64,000 nucleotides of DNA from Myroides odoratimimus. Lineage in GTDB: Bacteria; Bacteroidota; Bacteroidia; Flavobacteriales; Flavobacteriaceae. A model generated the notes under the pieces. It saw only the letters and a program-made list of their open reading frames with translations. It ran no database searches and was not told the origin of the DNA. The stretch lies in the NCBI RefSeq assembly GCF_001485415.1, contig NZ_BCMQ01000003.1, positions 1 through 64,000 of the forward strand, given 5' to 3'. A program made the translations under genes and the position numbers. Of the stretch, positions 18,666 through 27,548 are shown one piece after another (the stretch's first letter is position 1; each line of letters starts with the position of its first letter).

Positions 18666-19289
18666 TTATTTATCGTACTTATTCCATAAAATAATCCCGT
18701 AAAGCAAATGTACTAAACCGAACCCTATTGCCCATAGTAAAAGTGTGTAATCTAAGAAATAGAACGCTAGTAAACCTAGGACTATCTCTAGTGCAGCGAT
18801 TGCTTTTACTTCTTTGACAGTGTCTTCTTGGACGCTAAATAGTGCTAACCCATAGAATAATAGTGTAGTAGGTAAAGCAAATTGTAGCAAATGATACTTA
18901 TGTAATATTAAGCAAAGAATTCCGGCTATTATTAGCGGAATAGAGAAGCGTACTAATAAGCGCTTAGTGACTTGATTTAAAAACGATTTCCCTTGTTTGC
19001 GTGTTTTGCGTATTGTAAAGAAAAATCCACCTACCACAGCAATGACAAAGGTAGCGATAGCTAGCACTAATAGCATTTCTGCAGTATAAGCAGTTTGGTA
19101 CGGATCTTCTAGTGTTAGATTTTCATAAGAGTACGTAGAGCTTGTCTGCCAATAGTATAAAACACTTGCAGCAATAAGGCCACATAAACCTACCCATATA
19201 CCGCTCCAACCACTAAGGCTTAAAAACTTAGTAGAGCGCTCCATTATCGACTTGATTTGATTTAAATCTTCAATAGCTTTATTTGTCAT
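18666..19289 (-). CDS. multi-pass membrane protein of the creD operon
   Basis: A 207-aa integral membrane protein with an N-terminal cytosolic helix (MTNKAIEDLNQIKSIMERST), two helices flanking a periplasmic loop (about residues 25-90) and four more helices to the C-terminus. No enzymatic motif is seen. It is the first gene of the creD operon, 14 bases upstream of the regulator. It likely works with the regulator and CreD in the envelope; the role is unknown. Confidence 0.75.
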   Translation of the reverse strand: MTNKAIEDLNQIKSIMERSTKFLSLSGWSGIWVGLCGLIAASVLYYWQTSSTYSYENLTLEDPYQTAYTAEMLLVLAIATFVIAVVGGFFFTIRKTRKQGKSFLNQVTKRLLVRFSIPLIIAGILCLILHKYHLLQFALPTTLLFYGLALFSVQEDTVKEVKAIAALEIVLGLLAFYFLDYTLLLWAIGFGLVHLLYGIILWNKYDK

Positions 19290-19802
19290 AGTAAAAGTAC
19301 TTTGAAATACAAAGTTAATAAAATAATGATATGTGCAACAAAAAAGTGAATATTTATTTTAATGGTTATAAATCTATACTAATACGCTCCATTATAATCT
19401 TAAACGAGTACTTATAGCTAGTTCAAAAATTATTTAAATACTATGTAAATTTGCTTGTTTTGATAAGTAGATTAGGTGTAATAAATAGCTTTAACTCAAA
19501 AAATCAAAGCAATGAAGATAAATCTAATTTTGAAAAAATAGGCAGTGTTCGCATAGTTATCGCATAGTGATGGCATACTGCTCGCATATTTTTGATGGTT
19601 TTTTATGCGACCGCTATGCGATAAAATTGTAATCCATATACTATTACTGTACTAATGTTTCTAAAAGCAGTGATATTGATGCTTTTTAGAAGTTGTTCTG
19701 TATCTAGGTAGGCGTTTGAGCTGTATTTTATGTCAGTTTACGTTTAAATGAAAGAATCATAAAGCGTAAATTTGTTACTTGCAGTCAATTAAATAATGAA
19801 TT
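19290..19802. other. divergent intergenic region with an 11-bp repeat element
   Basis: About 510 bp between the divergent creD operon and the GNAT-like gene. It holds the 11-bp iterated element described separately at 19548-19623. The remainder is AT-rich and no further gene or RNA was recognised. Confidence 0.6.
19548..19623. repeat. 11-bp iterated element A (GCATA core) with inverted copies
   Basis: GCATA recurs at 19551, 19562, 19573 and 19584, an exact 11-bp period. It is followed by two inverted copies of TATGC at 19604 and 19615, also 11 bp apart. TATCGCATAG (19558-19567) pairs perfectly with CTATGCGATA (19614-19623), and TCGCATA (19582-19588) with TATGCGA (19604-19610), so the element folds into nested hairpins. 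Confidence 0.8.
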
Positions 19803-20570
19803 ATGACACAGATTACTTCCTATACTTTCTCCACAGCTAAAGCTTTGACAGCAGAGCAGAACATAGACTATAATCATCAAGTAGATCAGTTTAATGTTTG
19901 GCCTGCTTATGTATTAGCAGATACAGTGAATCTAACATATTGGGATAGTATATATGAGTTGTTCGCTGATTATCAGTTTTATCTTTTAGAAGCAAATGTA
20001 GTTGTTGGTAATGGAAATTGTATTCCACTTCATCTTACTGCAGAAGAATTAGCTGACTTACCTGAAGGAGGATGGGATTGGGCTTTGGAAAAGGCGGTTA
20101 AAGATCATGAGAAAGGATTAATCCCAAATACACTTTGCGCATTGCAGATTGGGCTCAATAAGAATTATCAAGGTAAAGGCATTAGTCATAAGCTAATTCA
20201 ATATATGAAAAGCATTGCTTTGTCTACAGAGATGAATGCTTTTATATTGCCCATTAGACCTAACTTAAAGACAAATTTTCCTTTGATTTCAATGGATGAT
20301 TATATTCAGTGGGAGAATGAAGAAGGTTTGCCTTATGATGCATGGATACGTACACATATAAAAGGAGGAGCTCATATCGTGAAGATTTGTCAGCGTTCTA
20401 TGGCTGTTGAAGGAAGTATTGCCGAGTGGGAAGAGTGGGCTAATATGAAGTTCAGAAGCTCTGGTGAATACATCTTACCTGTATTGCTTAATCCTATTCA
20501 GATAGATTTAGAAATGGATAAAGGTGAATATATAGAACCTAATGTATGGATGAGATATGAATTAGATTAA
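19803..20570 (+). CDS. GNAT-like acetyltransferase
   Basis: A 255-aa protein with a GNAT fold signature. The acetyl-CoA-binding motif A is visible as LNKNYQGKGISHKLIQYM (about residues 121-138), matching the Q/R-x-x-G-x-G/A pattern on a beta4-alpha3 unit, preceded by a beta strand TLCALQIG. The C-terminal part (AWIRTHIKGGAHIVKI) is typical of a GNAT subset related to N-terminal parts of acyl-CoA ligase proteins in Bacteroidota. The substrate is unknown. It lies 138 bases before the icmF gene in the same direction; a shared role in acyl-CoA metabolism is possible but unproven. Confidence 0.7.
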   Translation: MTQITSYTFSTAKALTAEQNIDYNHQVDQFNVWPAYVLADTVNLTYWDSIYELFADYQFYLLEANVVVGNGNCIPLHLTAEELADLPEGGWDWALEKAVKDHEKGLIPNTLCALQIGLNKNYQGKGISHKLIQYMKSIALSTEMNAFILPIRPNLKTNFPLISMDDYIQWENEEGLPYDAWIRTHIKGGAHIVKICQRSMAVEGSIAEWEEWANMKFRSSGEYILPVLLNPIQIDLEMDKGEYIEPNVWMRYELD

Positions 20571-20708
20571 CTCTGCAGGATTGTATAACGGGGTATAGGG
20601 GAGAATTATGTGTTGTTGATTTAAGCATAAGTAACTCAAATCTTTTGAGTGGAGTAGTGAAATTAGCGAATATTTATTATATTGGCATTCTACAAAAACT
20701 AAAAAATT

Positions 20709-23700
20709 ATGCAACAAAATACACCCTATACGCCTACTAACAAGGTGCGTATAGTTACTGCGGCGGCTTTATTTGATGGCCATGATGCGGCGATTAATAT
20801 TATGCGTCGTATTATCCAATCAACAGGATGTGAGGTTATTCACTTAGGACATGATAAGAGCGTTGAAGAGGTAGTGAATACGGCTATCCAAGAAGATGCT
20901 AATGCGATTGCAATGACTTCATATCAAGGAGGTCATAACGAGTATTTTAAATATATGTACGACCTGCTACAAGAAAAAGGAGCAGGACATATCCGAATCG
21001 TTGGAGGAGGAGGAGGAGTAATTCTTCCTAGTGAGATAAAAGAGTTGATGGATTATGGTATCACACGCTTATATTCTCCAGATGATGGACGTGCGATGGG
21101 ATTACAAGGGATGATTAACGATATGGTAGGAAAGGCTGACTATCCTACAATGGACTTACAATTACCAGAAGGAAAAGATGTTTATCAATCTCTAGCAGAT
21201 AAAGATGTAACTACGATAGCTCGTTTAATTTCGTTAGCTGAAAATAGAGAAGAAGATTTCCTTAAAGTATTCCAATACGACGAAAAGAAACATAAGAATA
21301 CACCTATATTAGGTATTACAGGAACGGGAGGAGCAGGTAAGTCATCTATGGTAGATGAGTTAGTTCGCCGTTTCTTGATTGACTTCCCTGAAAAAACAGT
21401 TGCACTAGTATCTGTTGACCCTTCTAAGCGTAAGACAGGAGGAGCTTTATTAGGAGATCGTATTCGTATGAACTCGATTAATAATCCTCGTGTGTTTATG
21501 CGTTCTCTGGCTACTCGTCAGTCTAACTTAGCGTTATCTCGCTATGTTGAAGAAACACTTCAAGTACTTCAGGTTGCCAATTATGATTTAATTATTCTTG
21601 AAACTTCAGGAATTGGTCAGTCAGACACAGAGATTTTAGACCACTCAGATGCCTCTTTATACATTATGACTCCAGAGTTCGGAGCAGCTACGCAGTTAGA
21701 AAAGATTGATATGCTTGATTTCGCTGATATCGTTGCAATCAATAAGTTTGATAAGCGTGGGGCATTAGATGCTATTAGAGATGTAAAGAAACAATACCAA
21801 CGCAACCATAACTTATGGGATGTAAACCCAGACGAAATGCCTGTATTTGGTACGATTGCTTCTCAGTTTAACGATCCTGGTACCAATGCTTTGTATAAAG
21901 CGATTATGGATAAAGTGGTAGAGAAGACAGGAGCAGACTTAAAGTCTAGTTTCGAAATCACTAAGGAGATGAGTGAGAAAGTATTCGTGATACCTCCTAA
22001 CCGTACACGTTACTTATCTGAGATAGCGGAGAACAACCGTAAATATGATGAGACGGTATTAACTCAGAAAGAAGTAGCTCAGAAGTTATACGGTATTTTT
22101 AAAACAGTAGAAACAGTAGCTGGTAAATTGCCAGAAATAGATAAGTCAGGAATCGTAGAAGAAACAATAGCTTCTAAAGATGCTGATACACAATTGTTCA
22201 TCAATCTTCTATTAAAGGAGTTTGACAAGGTGAAGATGAACTTAGACCCTTATAACTGGGAAGTGATTTTGACATGGGATCAGAAGGTGAACAAGTATAA
22301 AAACCCTGTGTACTCATTCAAAGTACGTGATAAGGAAATCAAGATAGCTACGCATTCAGAAAGTTTATCACATTTACAGATTCCTAAGATTGCACTGCCT
22401 AAGTATGAAGCTTGGGGAGATATCTTGCGTTGGTCATTACAAGAGAATGTACCAGGAGAATTTCCGTTTACTTCTGGACTTTATCCGTTTAAGCGTGAAG
22501 GAGAAGATCCTACACGTATGTTTGCAGGAGAAGGTGGGCCAGAGCGTACCAATAGACGTTTTCACTATGTGTCATTAGGTATGCCAGCTAAGCGTCTATC
22601 TACTGCGTTTGACTCTGTGACTTTATATGGTAATGATCCAGGACATCGCCCTGATATTTATGGTAAGATTGGTAATGCAGGGGTTTCTATCTGTTGTTTA
22701 GATGATGCGAAGAAGTTGTATTCAGGGTTTAACCTAGCACATGCTTTGACATCTGTATCGATGACTATTAACGGGCCAGCGCCTATGCTATTAGGATTCT
22801 TTATGAATGCTGCTATTGATCAACAGTGTGAAATCTATATCAAAGACAATGACTTAGTAGCTGAAGTTGAAGCAAAGATTGAAGCTATTTATAAAGCAAA
22901 AGGTGTAGAGAGACCTCGTTATAATGGTGAATTACCAGAGGGGAACGACGGTCTAGGATTGATGCTTTTAGGGGTAACAGGAGATCAAGTGTTGCCAAAA
23001 GAGGTGTACGCTGAGATTAAAAAGAATACGTTATCACAAGTTCGTGGTACGGTACAAGCGGATATCTTAAAAGAAGATCAAGCTCAGAATACTTGTATCT
23101 TCTCTACGGAGTTTGCACTTCGTTTAATGGGAGATGTACAAGAGTACTTCATTGAGAAGAATGTGCGTAACTTTTACTCTGTGTCTATCTCAGGATACCA
23201 CATTGCAGAAGCAGGGGCAAACCCTATTACCCAGTTGGCATTTACATTAGCGAATGGATTTACTTATGTAGAATATTATTTAAGTAGAGGAATGGATATT
23301 AATGACTTTGGGCCAAACTTATCGTTCTTCTTTTCGAATGGTATTGATCCTGAGTATGCAGTAATTGGTCGTGTAGCGCGTCGTATTTGGGCAAAAGCAC
23401 TGAAGAATAAGTATGGTGCTAATGAACGTGCACAGATGCTTAAATATCATATTCAGACTTCAGGGCGTTCATTACACGCACAAGAGATTGACTTTAATGA
23501 TATTCGTACTACACTTCAAGCATTGTATGCTATCTATGACAACTGTAATTCACTTCACACTAACGCGTATGACGAGGCTATTACGACTCCTACGGAAGAA
23601 TCTGTACGTAGAGCTATGGCAATACAGTTAATCATAAATAAAGAGCTAGGATTGGCTAAAAACGAGAATCCAATACAAGGGTCATTTATTATTGAAGAAT

Positions 23701-24143
23701 TAACGGATTTAGTAGAGGCTGCTGTATTAGCAGAATTTGATAGAATTACAGAAAGAGGAGGAGTGTTAGGAGCAATGGAGACCATGTACCAACGTTCTAA
23801 GATTCAAGAAGAGTCATTGTACTATGAAACATTAAAACACAATGGTACGTTCCCTATTATTGGAGTGAATACTTTCTTGAGTTCTAAAGGATCTCCAACA
23901 GTAGTTCCTGCTGAAGTTATCCGTGCAACAGAGGAGGAGAAACTATTCCAAATCAAAACAAAAGAGAATTTGAATAAGGCTAATGAAGCTTTAGTAAAAG
24001 AAGAATTAGAGCGTATTCAAGAAGTAGCTATTCAAAATGGCAATATATTCGAAGCGCTAATGGATGCTTCTAAAGTCTGTTCGTTAGGTCAGATTACTTC
24101 AGCATTATTTGAAGTAGGAGGACAGTACAGACGTAATATGTAA
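20709..24143 (+). CDS. icmF: fused acyl-CoA mutase IcmF (methylmalonyl/isobutyryl-CoA mutase family)
   Basis: A 1144-aa adenosylcobalamin enzyme with three parts in the IcmF order: an N-terminal B12-binding domain ([17 protein letters not shown]25 is the expected cobalt ligand, and [11 protein letters not shown]), a MeaB-like GTPase chaperone (Walker [10 protein letters not shown] near 205-213; NKFD near 345) and a C-terminal mutase TIM barrel ([20 protein letters not shown], then [17 protein letters not shown] [14 protein letters not shown]). IcmF interconverts isobutyryl-CoA and butyryl-CoA (or pivalyl/isovaleryl); separate methylmalonyl mutases have two subunits. Substrate preference cannot be fixed from sequence alone. 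Its terminator follows closely. Confidence 0.9.
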   Translation: MQQNTPYTPTNKVRIVTAAALFDGHDAAINIMRRIIQSTGCEVIHLGHDKSVEEVVNTAIQEDANAIAMTSYQGGHNEYFKYMYDLLQEKGAGHIRIVGGGGGVILPSEIKELMDYGITRLYSPDDGRAMGLQGMINDMVGKADYPTMDLQLPEGKDVYQSLADKDVTTIARLISLAENREEDFLKVFQYDEKKHKNTPILGITGTGGAGKSSMVDELVRRFLIDFPEKTVALVSVDPSKRKTGGALLGDRIRMNSINNPRVFMRSLATRQSNLALSRYVEETLQVLQVANYDLIILETSGIGQSDTEILDHSDASLYIMTPEFGAATQLEKIDMLDFADIVAINKFDKRGALDAIRDVKKQYQRNHNLWDVNPDEMPVFGTIASQFNDPGTNALYKAIMDKVVEKTGADLKSSFEITKEMSEKVFVIPPNRTRYLSEIAENNRKYDETVLTQKEVAQKLYGIFKTVETVAGKLPEIDKSGIVEETIASKDADTQLFINLLLKEFDKVKMNLDPYNWEVILTWDQKVNKYKNPVYSFKVRDKEIKIATHSESLSHLQIPKIALPKYEAWGDILRWSLQENVPGEFPFTSGLYPFKREGEDPTRMFAGEGGPERTNRRFHYVSLGMPAKRLSTAFDSVTLYGNDPGHRPDIYGKIGNAGVSICCLDDAKKLYSGFNLAHALTSVSMTINGPAPMLLGFFMNAAIDQQCEIYIKDNDLVAEVEAKIEAIYKAKGVERPRYNGELPEGNDGLGLMLLGVTGDQVLPKEVYAEIKKNTLSQVRGTVQADILKEDQAQNTCIFSTEFALRLMGDVQEYFIEKNVRNFYSVSISGYHIAEAGANPITQLAFTLANGFTYVEYYLSRGMDINDFGPNLSFFFSNGIDPEYAVIGRVARRIWAKALKNKYGANERAQMLKYHIQTSGRSLHAQEIDFNDIRTTLQALYAIYDNCNSLHTNAYDEAITTPTEESVRRAMAIQLIINKELGLAKNENPIQGSFIIEELTDLVEAAVLAEFDRITERGGVLGAMETMYQRSKIQEESLYYETLKHNGTFPIIGVNTFLSSKGSPTVVPAEVIRATEEEKLFQIKTKENLNKANEALVKEELERIQEVAIQNGNIFEALMDASKVCSLGQITSALFEVGGQYRRNM

Positions 24144-24167
24144 GATTAATTTCTCGCTTATTTATAT

Positions 24168-24203
24168 AAAGCCTGTGGACTGAATGTTCACAGGCTTTTT
24201 TTT
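24168..24203 (+). terminator. terminator of icmF
   Basis: Stem AAAGCCTGTG (24168-24177) / CACAGGCTTT (24189-24198) followed by a run of T, 25 bases after the stop codon. Confidence 0.9.
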
Positions 24204-24222
24204 GGTTTTCGGTGACTAGTAT

Positions 24223-24246
24223 AGACGCAGTACTTTGCGTGTCACA
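24223..24246. repeat. solitary hairpin related to the 82-bp repeat, inverted
   Basis: AGACGCA-GTACTT-TGCGTGTCACA has the same layout (AGACG, short stem, CGTGTCACA) as the complement of the hairpin inside each 82-bp unit, but with a different stem and in the opposite orientation. Together they look like inverted ends of a small repeat element. Confidence 0.55.
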
Positions 24247-24273
24247 CAAGTTAAGAACAAATCTAAAAGCTGT

Positions 24274-24484
24274 ATTATGTGACACGGAAGATATTCCGTC
24301 TCTACCTTATGTAAATTGTATTTTGACCTAGTGCTAATGGAGTGATACGACATATATTATGTGACACGGAAGATATTCCGTCTCTACCTTATGTAGATTG
24401 TATTTTGACCTAGTGTTAATGGAGTGATACGACATATATTATGTGATACGGAAGATATTCCGTCTCTACTTTATGTAGATTGTA
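24274..24484. repeat. 82-bp tandem repeat, about 2.6 copies, each with a hairpin
   Basis: Units begin ATTATGTGA at 24274, 24356 and 24438, an exact period of 82. The first two copies differ at two or three bases; the third stops matching after about 47 bases. Each unit carries ACGGAA-GATA-TTCCGT, a 6-bp perfect stem with a four-base loop. Confidence 0.9.
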
Positions 24485-24533
24485 GATATATGATGTGGGT
24501 ATATGTTGCAAACTATGCAGAATCTAGAATGCA

Positions 24534-24573
24534 CAAAAAAACGCCCTGCTAAAGATCTAGCAGGGCGTTTTTA
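24534..24573 (-). terminator. terminator of pheT
   Basis: Stem ACGCCCTGCTA / TAGCAGGGCGT (24541-24551, 24558-24568) with loop AAGATC. The A-run at 24534-24540 is the T-tract on the minus strand. Confidence 0.9.
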
Positions 24574-24597
24574 AATATATACTATAAACGATTAGTA

Positions 24598-27033
24598 TTA
24601 TCTCAATTGAGCTTGTAAAACATTTTCTAATTGGTATTTTACTTTACCCATGATTTTGTCTACTTGACTATCAGTAAGTGTTTTTGTAACATCTTCCATG
24701 ATAATAGAGATAGCGTATGATTTCTTACCATCTTCGATTTTCTCTCCTTGGTAAACGTCAAATAGAGTTACGTCTTTGATGACTGCTTTATCTACTTGTT
24801 TTACTAGGTTATAGATCTCTTCGAAAGTTACTGCTTCGTTGATTAATAATGCATAATCACGTTTAACTGAAGGGAATTTATTGATTTCAGCAATTTTGAT
24901 TTTAGCAGAAACTACTTTTAATACATTATCCCAGTTAAATTCAGCGTAACAAACTTCTTGTTTGATATCAAAGTGTTTGGTTACTGATTTCTTCAGAATA
25001 CCGAACTCTACGATTAATTCTTTTCCTATATAGTAAGCAATACCTTCTGAGAATAAATCTGATTCTACAGGTTGGGTACTTATCTTAGCTAAGCCTAAAC
25101 GAGTGATAATACCATTGATATACCCTTTGAAGTCAAAGAAGCTAATTGGTTTTTGCTCAGAGTTCCAGCTTGCTTTCGTGATATTACCTGTAGCAAATAC
25201 AGAAAAACGTTTGTACTCTTCGAAGTTGTTAAGCATCTTGTGGTATGTTTTACCAAACTCGAAGAATTTTAAATCACCACGTTTTCTATTTACGTTGTAA
25301 GAGATAGACTCTAATCCTCCGAATAATAATGACTGTCTCATTACTGATAAGTCATGACTTAGTGGGTTAAGGATATCTACTTGGTAATTAGATTTAATAT
25401 TTTCGCTTAATTCTGTGTAGTCAGGAGTTGTTAATGAGTTATTCATAATCTCATTAAACCCTTGTGCTACCAACTGCTGAGCTACAATATTTGTTACTCT
25501 ATGATCTTCTGTTCTAGAACTATTAGCGATAGTTGCATTTAATTTAGAAGAGAAAGTAATGTTGTTAAAACCATATACTCTCAAGATTTCTTCTATAACG
25601 TCAATCTCTCTAGTTACATCAGCACGATAAGCAGGAACAGTAATACCTATACCTACATCAGACATACTGTGAACTTTAATATCTAATGATACTAAGATTT
25701 TCTTGATTGTTTCTTTAGAAATTTCTTCTCCTAATAATCTATTGATATTATTGAAGTTTAAGAATACAGAATGTTCTTCTACTTTCTTAGGGTATAAGTC
25801 GATAATATCAGAAGTGATTTCTCCACCAGCTACTTGTTGGATTAATAAAGCGGCATGTTTAAGAGCATATTCAGTAATAGCAGGGTCAACACCTCTCTCA
25901 AAACGGAAAGATGAGTCTGTATTAAGGCCATGTCTTTTTGCTGCTTTTCTTACCGTAACTGGATTAAAATAAGCACTTTCTAAGAAAATATTTGATGTGC
26001 TTTCAGAAACAGCAGATTTGCTACCTCCGAATACACCTGCCATACACATTGGTCCATTCTCATCACAGATCATTAAGTCATCTTCGTGAAGAGTTCTTTC
26101 TACTCCGTCTAGAGTTACGAACTTAGTACCTGCAGCAACAGTTTTTACGATTACTTTACCACCTTTTATTTTAGCGGCATCAAAAGCATGTAATGGTTGT
26201 CCTAAATCGTGTAAAACGTAATTGGTAACGTCTACAATATTGTTTTTAGGAGTAATATCGATTGCTTTTAATCTATTTTGTAACCAGTCTGGAGAAGGTT
26301 TTACTTCTATACCAGAGATTGTTACACCACAGTAACGAGGTGCTTTTTTATAGTCTTCAACACTAACATCAATCTTAAGTGTTCTTCTTTCAACTTTAAA
26401 TTTGCTAACAGAAGGAGTGATTAATTCTTTGTGTTGAGTTTCTTCTTTAGAATTTTGTAGTAGACCAGCTCTTAAGTCACGTGCTACTCCCCAGTGGCTC
26501 ATAGCATCAGAGCGGTTAGGAGTAAGACCGATTTCAAAAACTTCGTCTGTAGCGATATTAAATAAAGTAGCAGCTGGTGTTCCAGGCTCCCATTTATCTT
26601 CTAAAACTAAAATACCGCTTCCATCTGTACCTAAACCAAGTTCTACTTCAGAGCAAATCATACCAAAGCTTTCTTCTCCACGAATCTTGCCTTTTTTGAT
26701 TTGGAATGCATTTCCTTCTGCATCGAACAATTCTGTACCAATAGTAGCAACCGGTACTTTTTGCCCTGCAGCAACGTTCGGCGCACCACATACGATTTGT
26801 ACTGGCTCACCTGTTCCTAAATCAACTTTTGTTACGTTTAATTTGTCTGCATTTGGATGTTTTGTACAAGATAATACGTGTCCAACAACAACTCCTCTTA
26901 GACCACCTTTAAGACTCTCATATGTAGTGATTCCTTCTACCTCAAGACCTAAGTCTGTTAAGATTTCTGAAGTTTCTTCTGGTGTTATGTCTAATTTAAT
27001 GAATTGTTTTAACCAATTGTATGAAATATGCAT
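24598..27033 (-). CDS. pheT: phenylalanine--tRNA ligase beta subunit
   Basis: Beta subunit of the alpha2-beta2 enzyme charging tRNA-Phe. It has the N-terminal MHISYNWLKQFI, an EMAP/tRNA-binding domain (about residues 40-155, with GAPNVAAGQKVPVA), the B3/B4 editing region (VTNYVLHDLGQPLHAFDA), B5 (about 400-475), the inactive synthetase-like core and the C-terminal anticodon-binding FDX-ACB domain (FPSVKRDYALLINE). At 811 aa it is full length. pheS is not adjacent, as is usual in this group. A box TATATTTG (27066-27059) lies 26 bases before the start. Confidence 0.95.
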   Translation of the reverse strand: MHISYNWLKQFIKLDITPEETSEILTDLGLEVEGITTYESLKGGLRGVVVGHVLSCTKHPNADKLNVTKVDLGTGEPVQIVCGAPNVAAGQKVPVATIGTELFDAEGNAFQIKKGKIRGEESFGMICSEVELGLGTDGSGILVLEDKWEPGTPAATLFNIATDEVFEIGLTPNRSDAMSHWGVARDLRAGLLQNSKEETQHKELITPSVSKFKVERRTLKIDVSVEDYKKAPRYCGVTISGIEVKPSPDWLQNRLKAIDITPKNNIVDVTNYVLHDLGQPLHAFDAAKIKGGKVIVKTVAAGTKFVTLDGVERTLHEDDLMICDENGPMCMAGVFGGSKSAVSESTSNIFLESAYFNPVTVRKAAKRHGLNTDSSFRFERGVDPAITEYALKHAALLIQQVAGGEITSDIIDLYPKKVEEHSVFLNFNNINRLLGEEISKETIKKILVSLDIKVHSMSDVGIGITVPAYRADVTREIDVIEEILRVYGFNNITFSSKLNATIANSSRTEDHRVTNIVAQQLVAQGFNEIMNNSLTTPDYTELSENIKSNYQVDILNPLSHDLSVMRQSLLFGGLESISYNVNRKRGDLKFFEFGKTYHKMLNNFEEYKRFSVFATGNITKASWNSEQKPISFFDFKGYINGIITRLGLAKISTQPVESDLFSEGIAYYIGKELIVEFGILKKSVTKHFDIKQEVCYAEFNWDNVLKVVSAKIKIAEINKFPSVKRDYALLINEAVTFEEIYNLVKQVDKAVIKDVTLFDVYQGEKIEDGKKSYAISIIMEDVTKTLTDSQVDKIMGKVKYQLENVLQAQLR

Positions 27034-27058
27034 TCGAGAATATTTTTTTATAAGTACG

Positions 27059-27066
27059 CAAATATA
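27059..27066 (-). promoter_or_regulatory. candidate -7 box for pheT
   Basis: Minus-strand TATATTTG fits TAnnTTTG and lies in the 101-bp gap between the DCC gene and pheT. The -33 element is unclear. No leader peptide or T-box was seen. Confidence 0.4.
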
Positions 27067-27134
27067 CGCATTGCCAAAGTTTAAGTAAAATTATTTGTGA
27101 TGAAAAAATCACAAATTAGCGTTAAGTGAAGAAA

Positions 27135-27548
27135 TTATAGAAATTTCTGTTTAATATCCTCACTTGGTATCATACAGCTTTCTTTTTTTCCATACCATTT
27201 GTATCTATTTTTAGCGATATATTCGTATAGAGCATCTGTGATACCTGTTGGTAAGAATGAGAATATGCCGATCAGGGAGTACTTGCCTCCTAGAGCAGAA
27301 GCAATCTCAAAGGCAGCTTTTGATTTGATAAAATAGGCTACACCTGGTTCATATAGAACGATGCTGTCTATCTTAGTGCGGTCGATACCGATATAGTTTA
27401 GAATCTCTTTCCCTTTTTCTGAATCTAAGGCTACGAATCTAAACTGATCTTGGTGATCTGCTTTAATAACCTTATTGACGGTGCTGTCGCATAAATTGCA
27501 AACACCGTCAAATAAGATAATTTTTTTATTGCGAGGTATATCTAACAT
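27135..27548 (-). CDS. DCC-family thiol-disulfide oxidoreductase (DUF393)
   Basis: A 137-aa thioredoxin-like protein of the DCC family, named for its D-x-x-C-x-x-C start, seen here as FDGVCNLCDSTVNKVI. The middle FRFVALDSEKGKEIL and the C-terminal YEYIAKNRYKWYGKKESC are family conserved. Function of the family is not well established; a cytosolic redox role is inferred. Its ATG overlaps the mutS2 stop by one base (TAATG), so it is translationally coupled to mutS2. Confidence 0.85.
   Translation of the reverse strand: MLDIPRNKKIILFDGVCNLCDSTVNKVIKADHQDQFRFVALDSEKGKEILNYIGIDRTKIDSIVLYEPGVAYFIKSKAAFEIASALGGKYSLIGIFSFLPTGITDALYEYIAKNRYKWYGKKESCMIPSEDIKQKFL

Larger units (their letters stand above)
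24144..24597. other. convergent intergenic region with hairpin tandem repeats
   Basis: Lies between convergent icmF and pheT. It contains the two terminators, a solitary inverted hairpin (24223-24246) and the 82-bp tandem array. No open reading frame with coding features is present. Confidence 0.7.

Noticed and set aside
19548..19623. CRISPR-like array
   Set aside because: Units are 11 bp with no spacers and end in inverted copies; no cas genes in the window.
20709..24143. Ordinary methylmalonyl-CoA mutase
   Set aside because: The B12-GTPase-mutase fusion order is that of IcmF; the substrate cannot be fixed without structural alignment.
24274..24484. CRISPR array
   Set aside because: The 82-bp units are identical throughout with no unique spacers.
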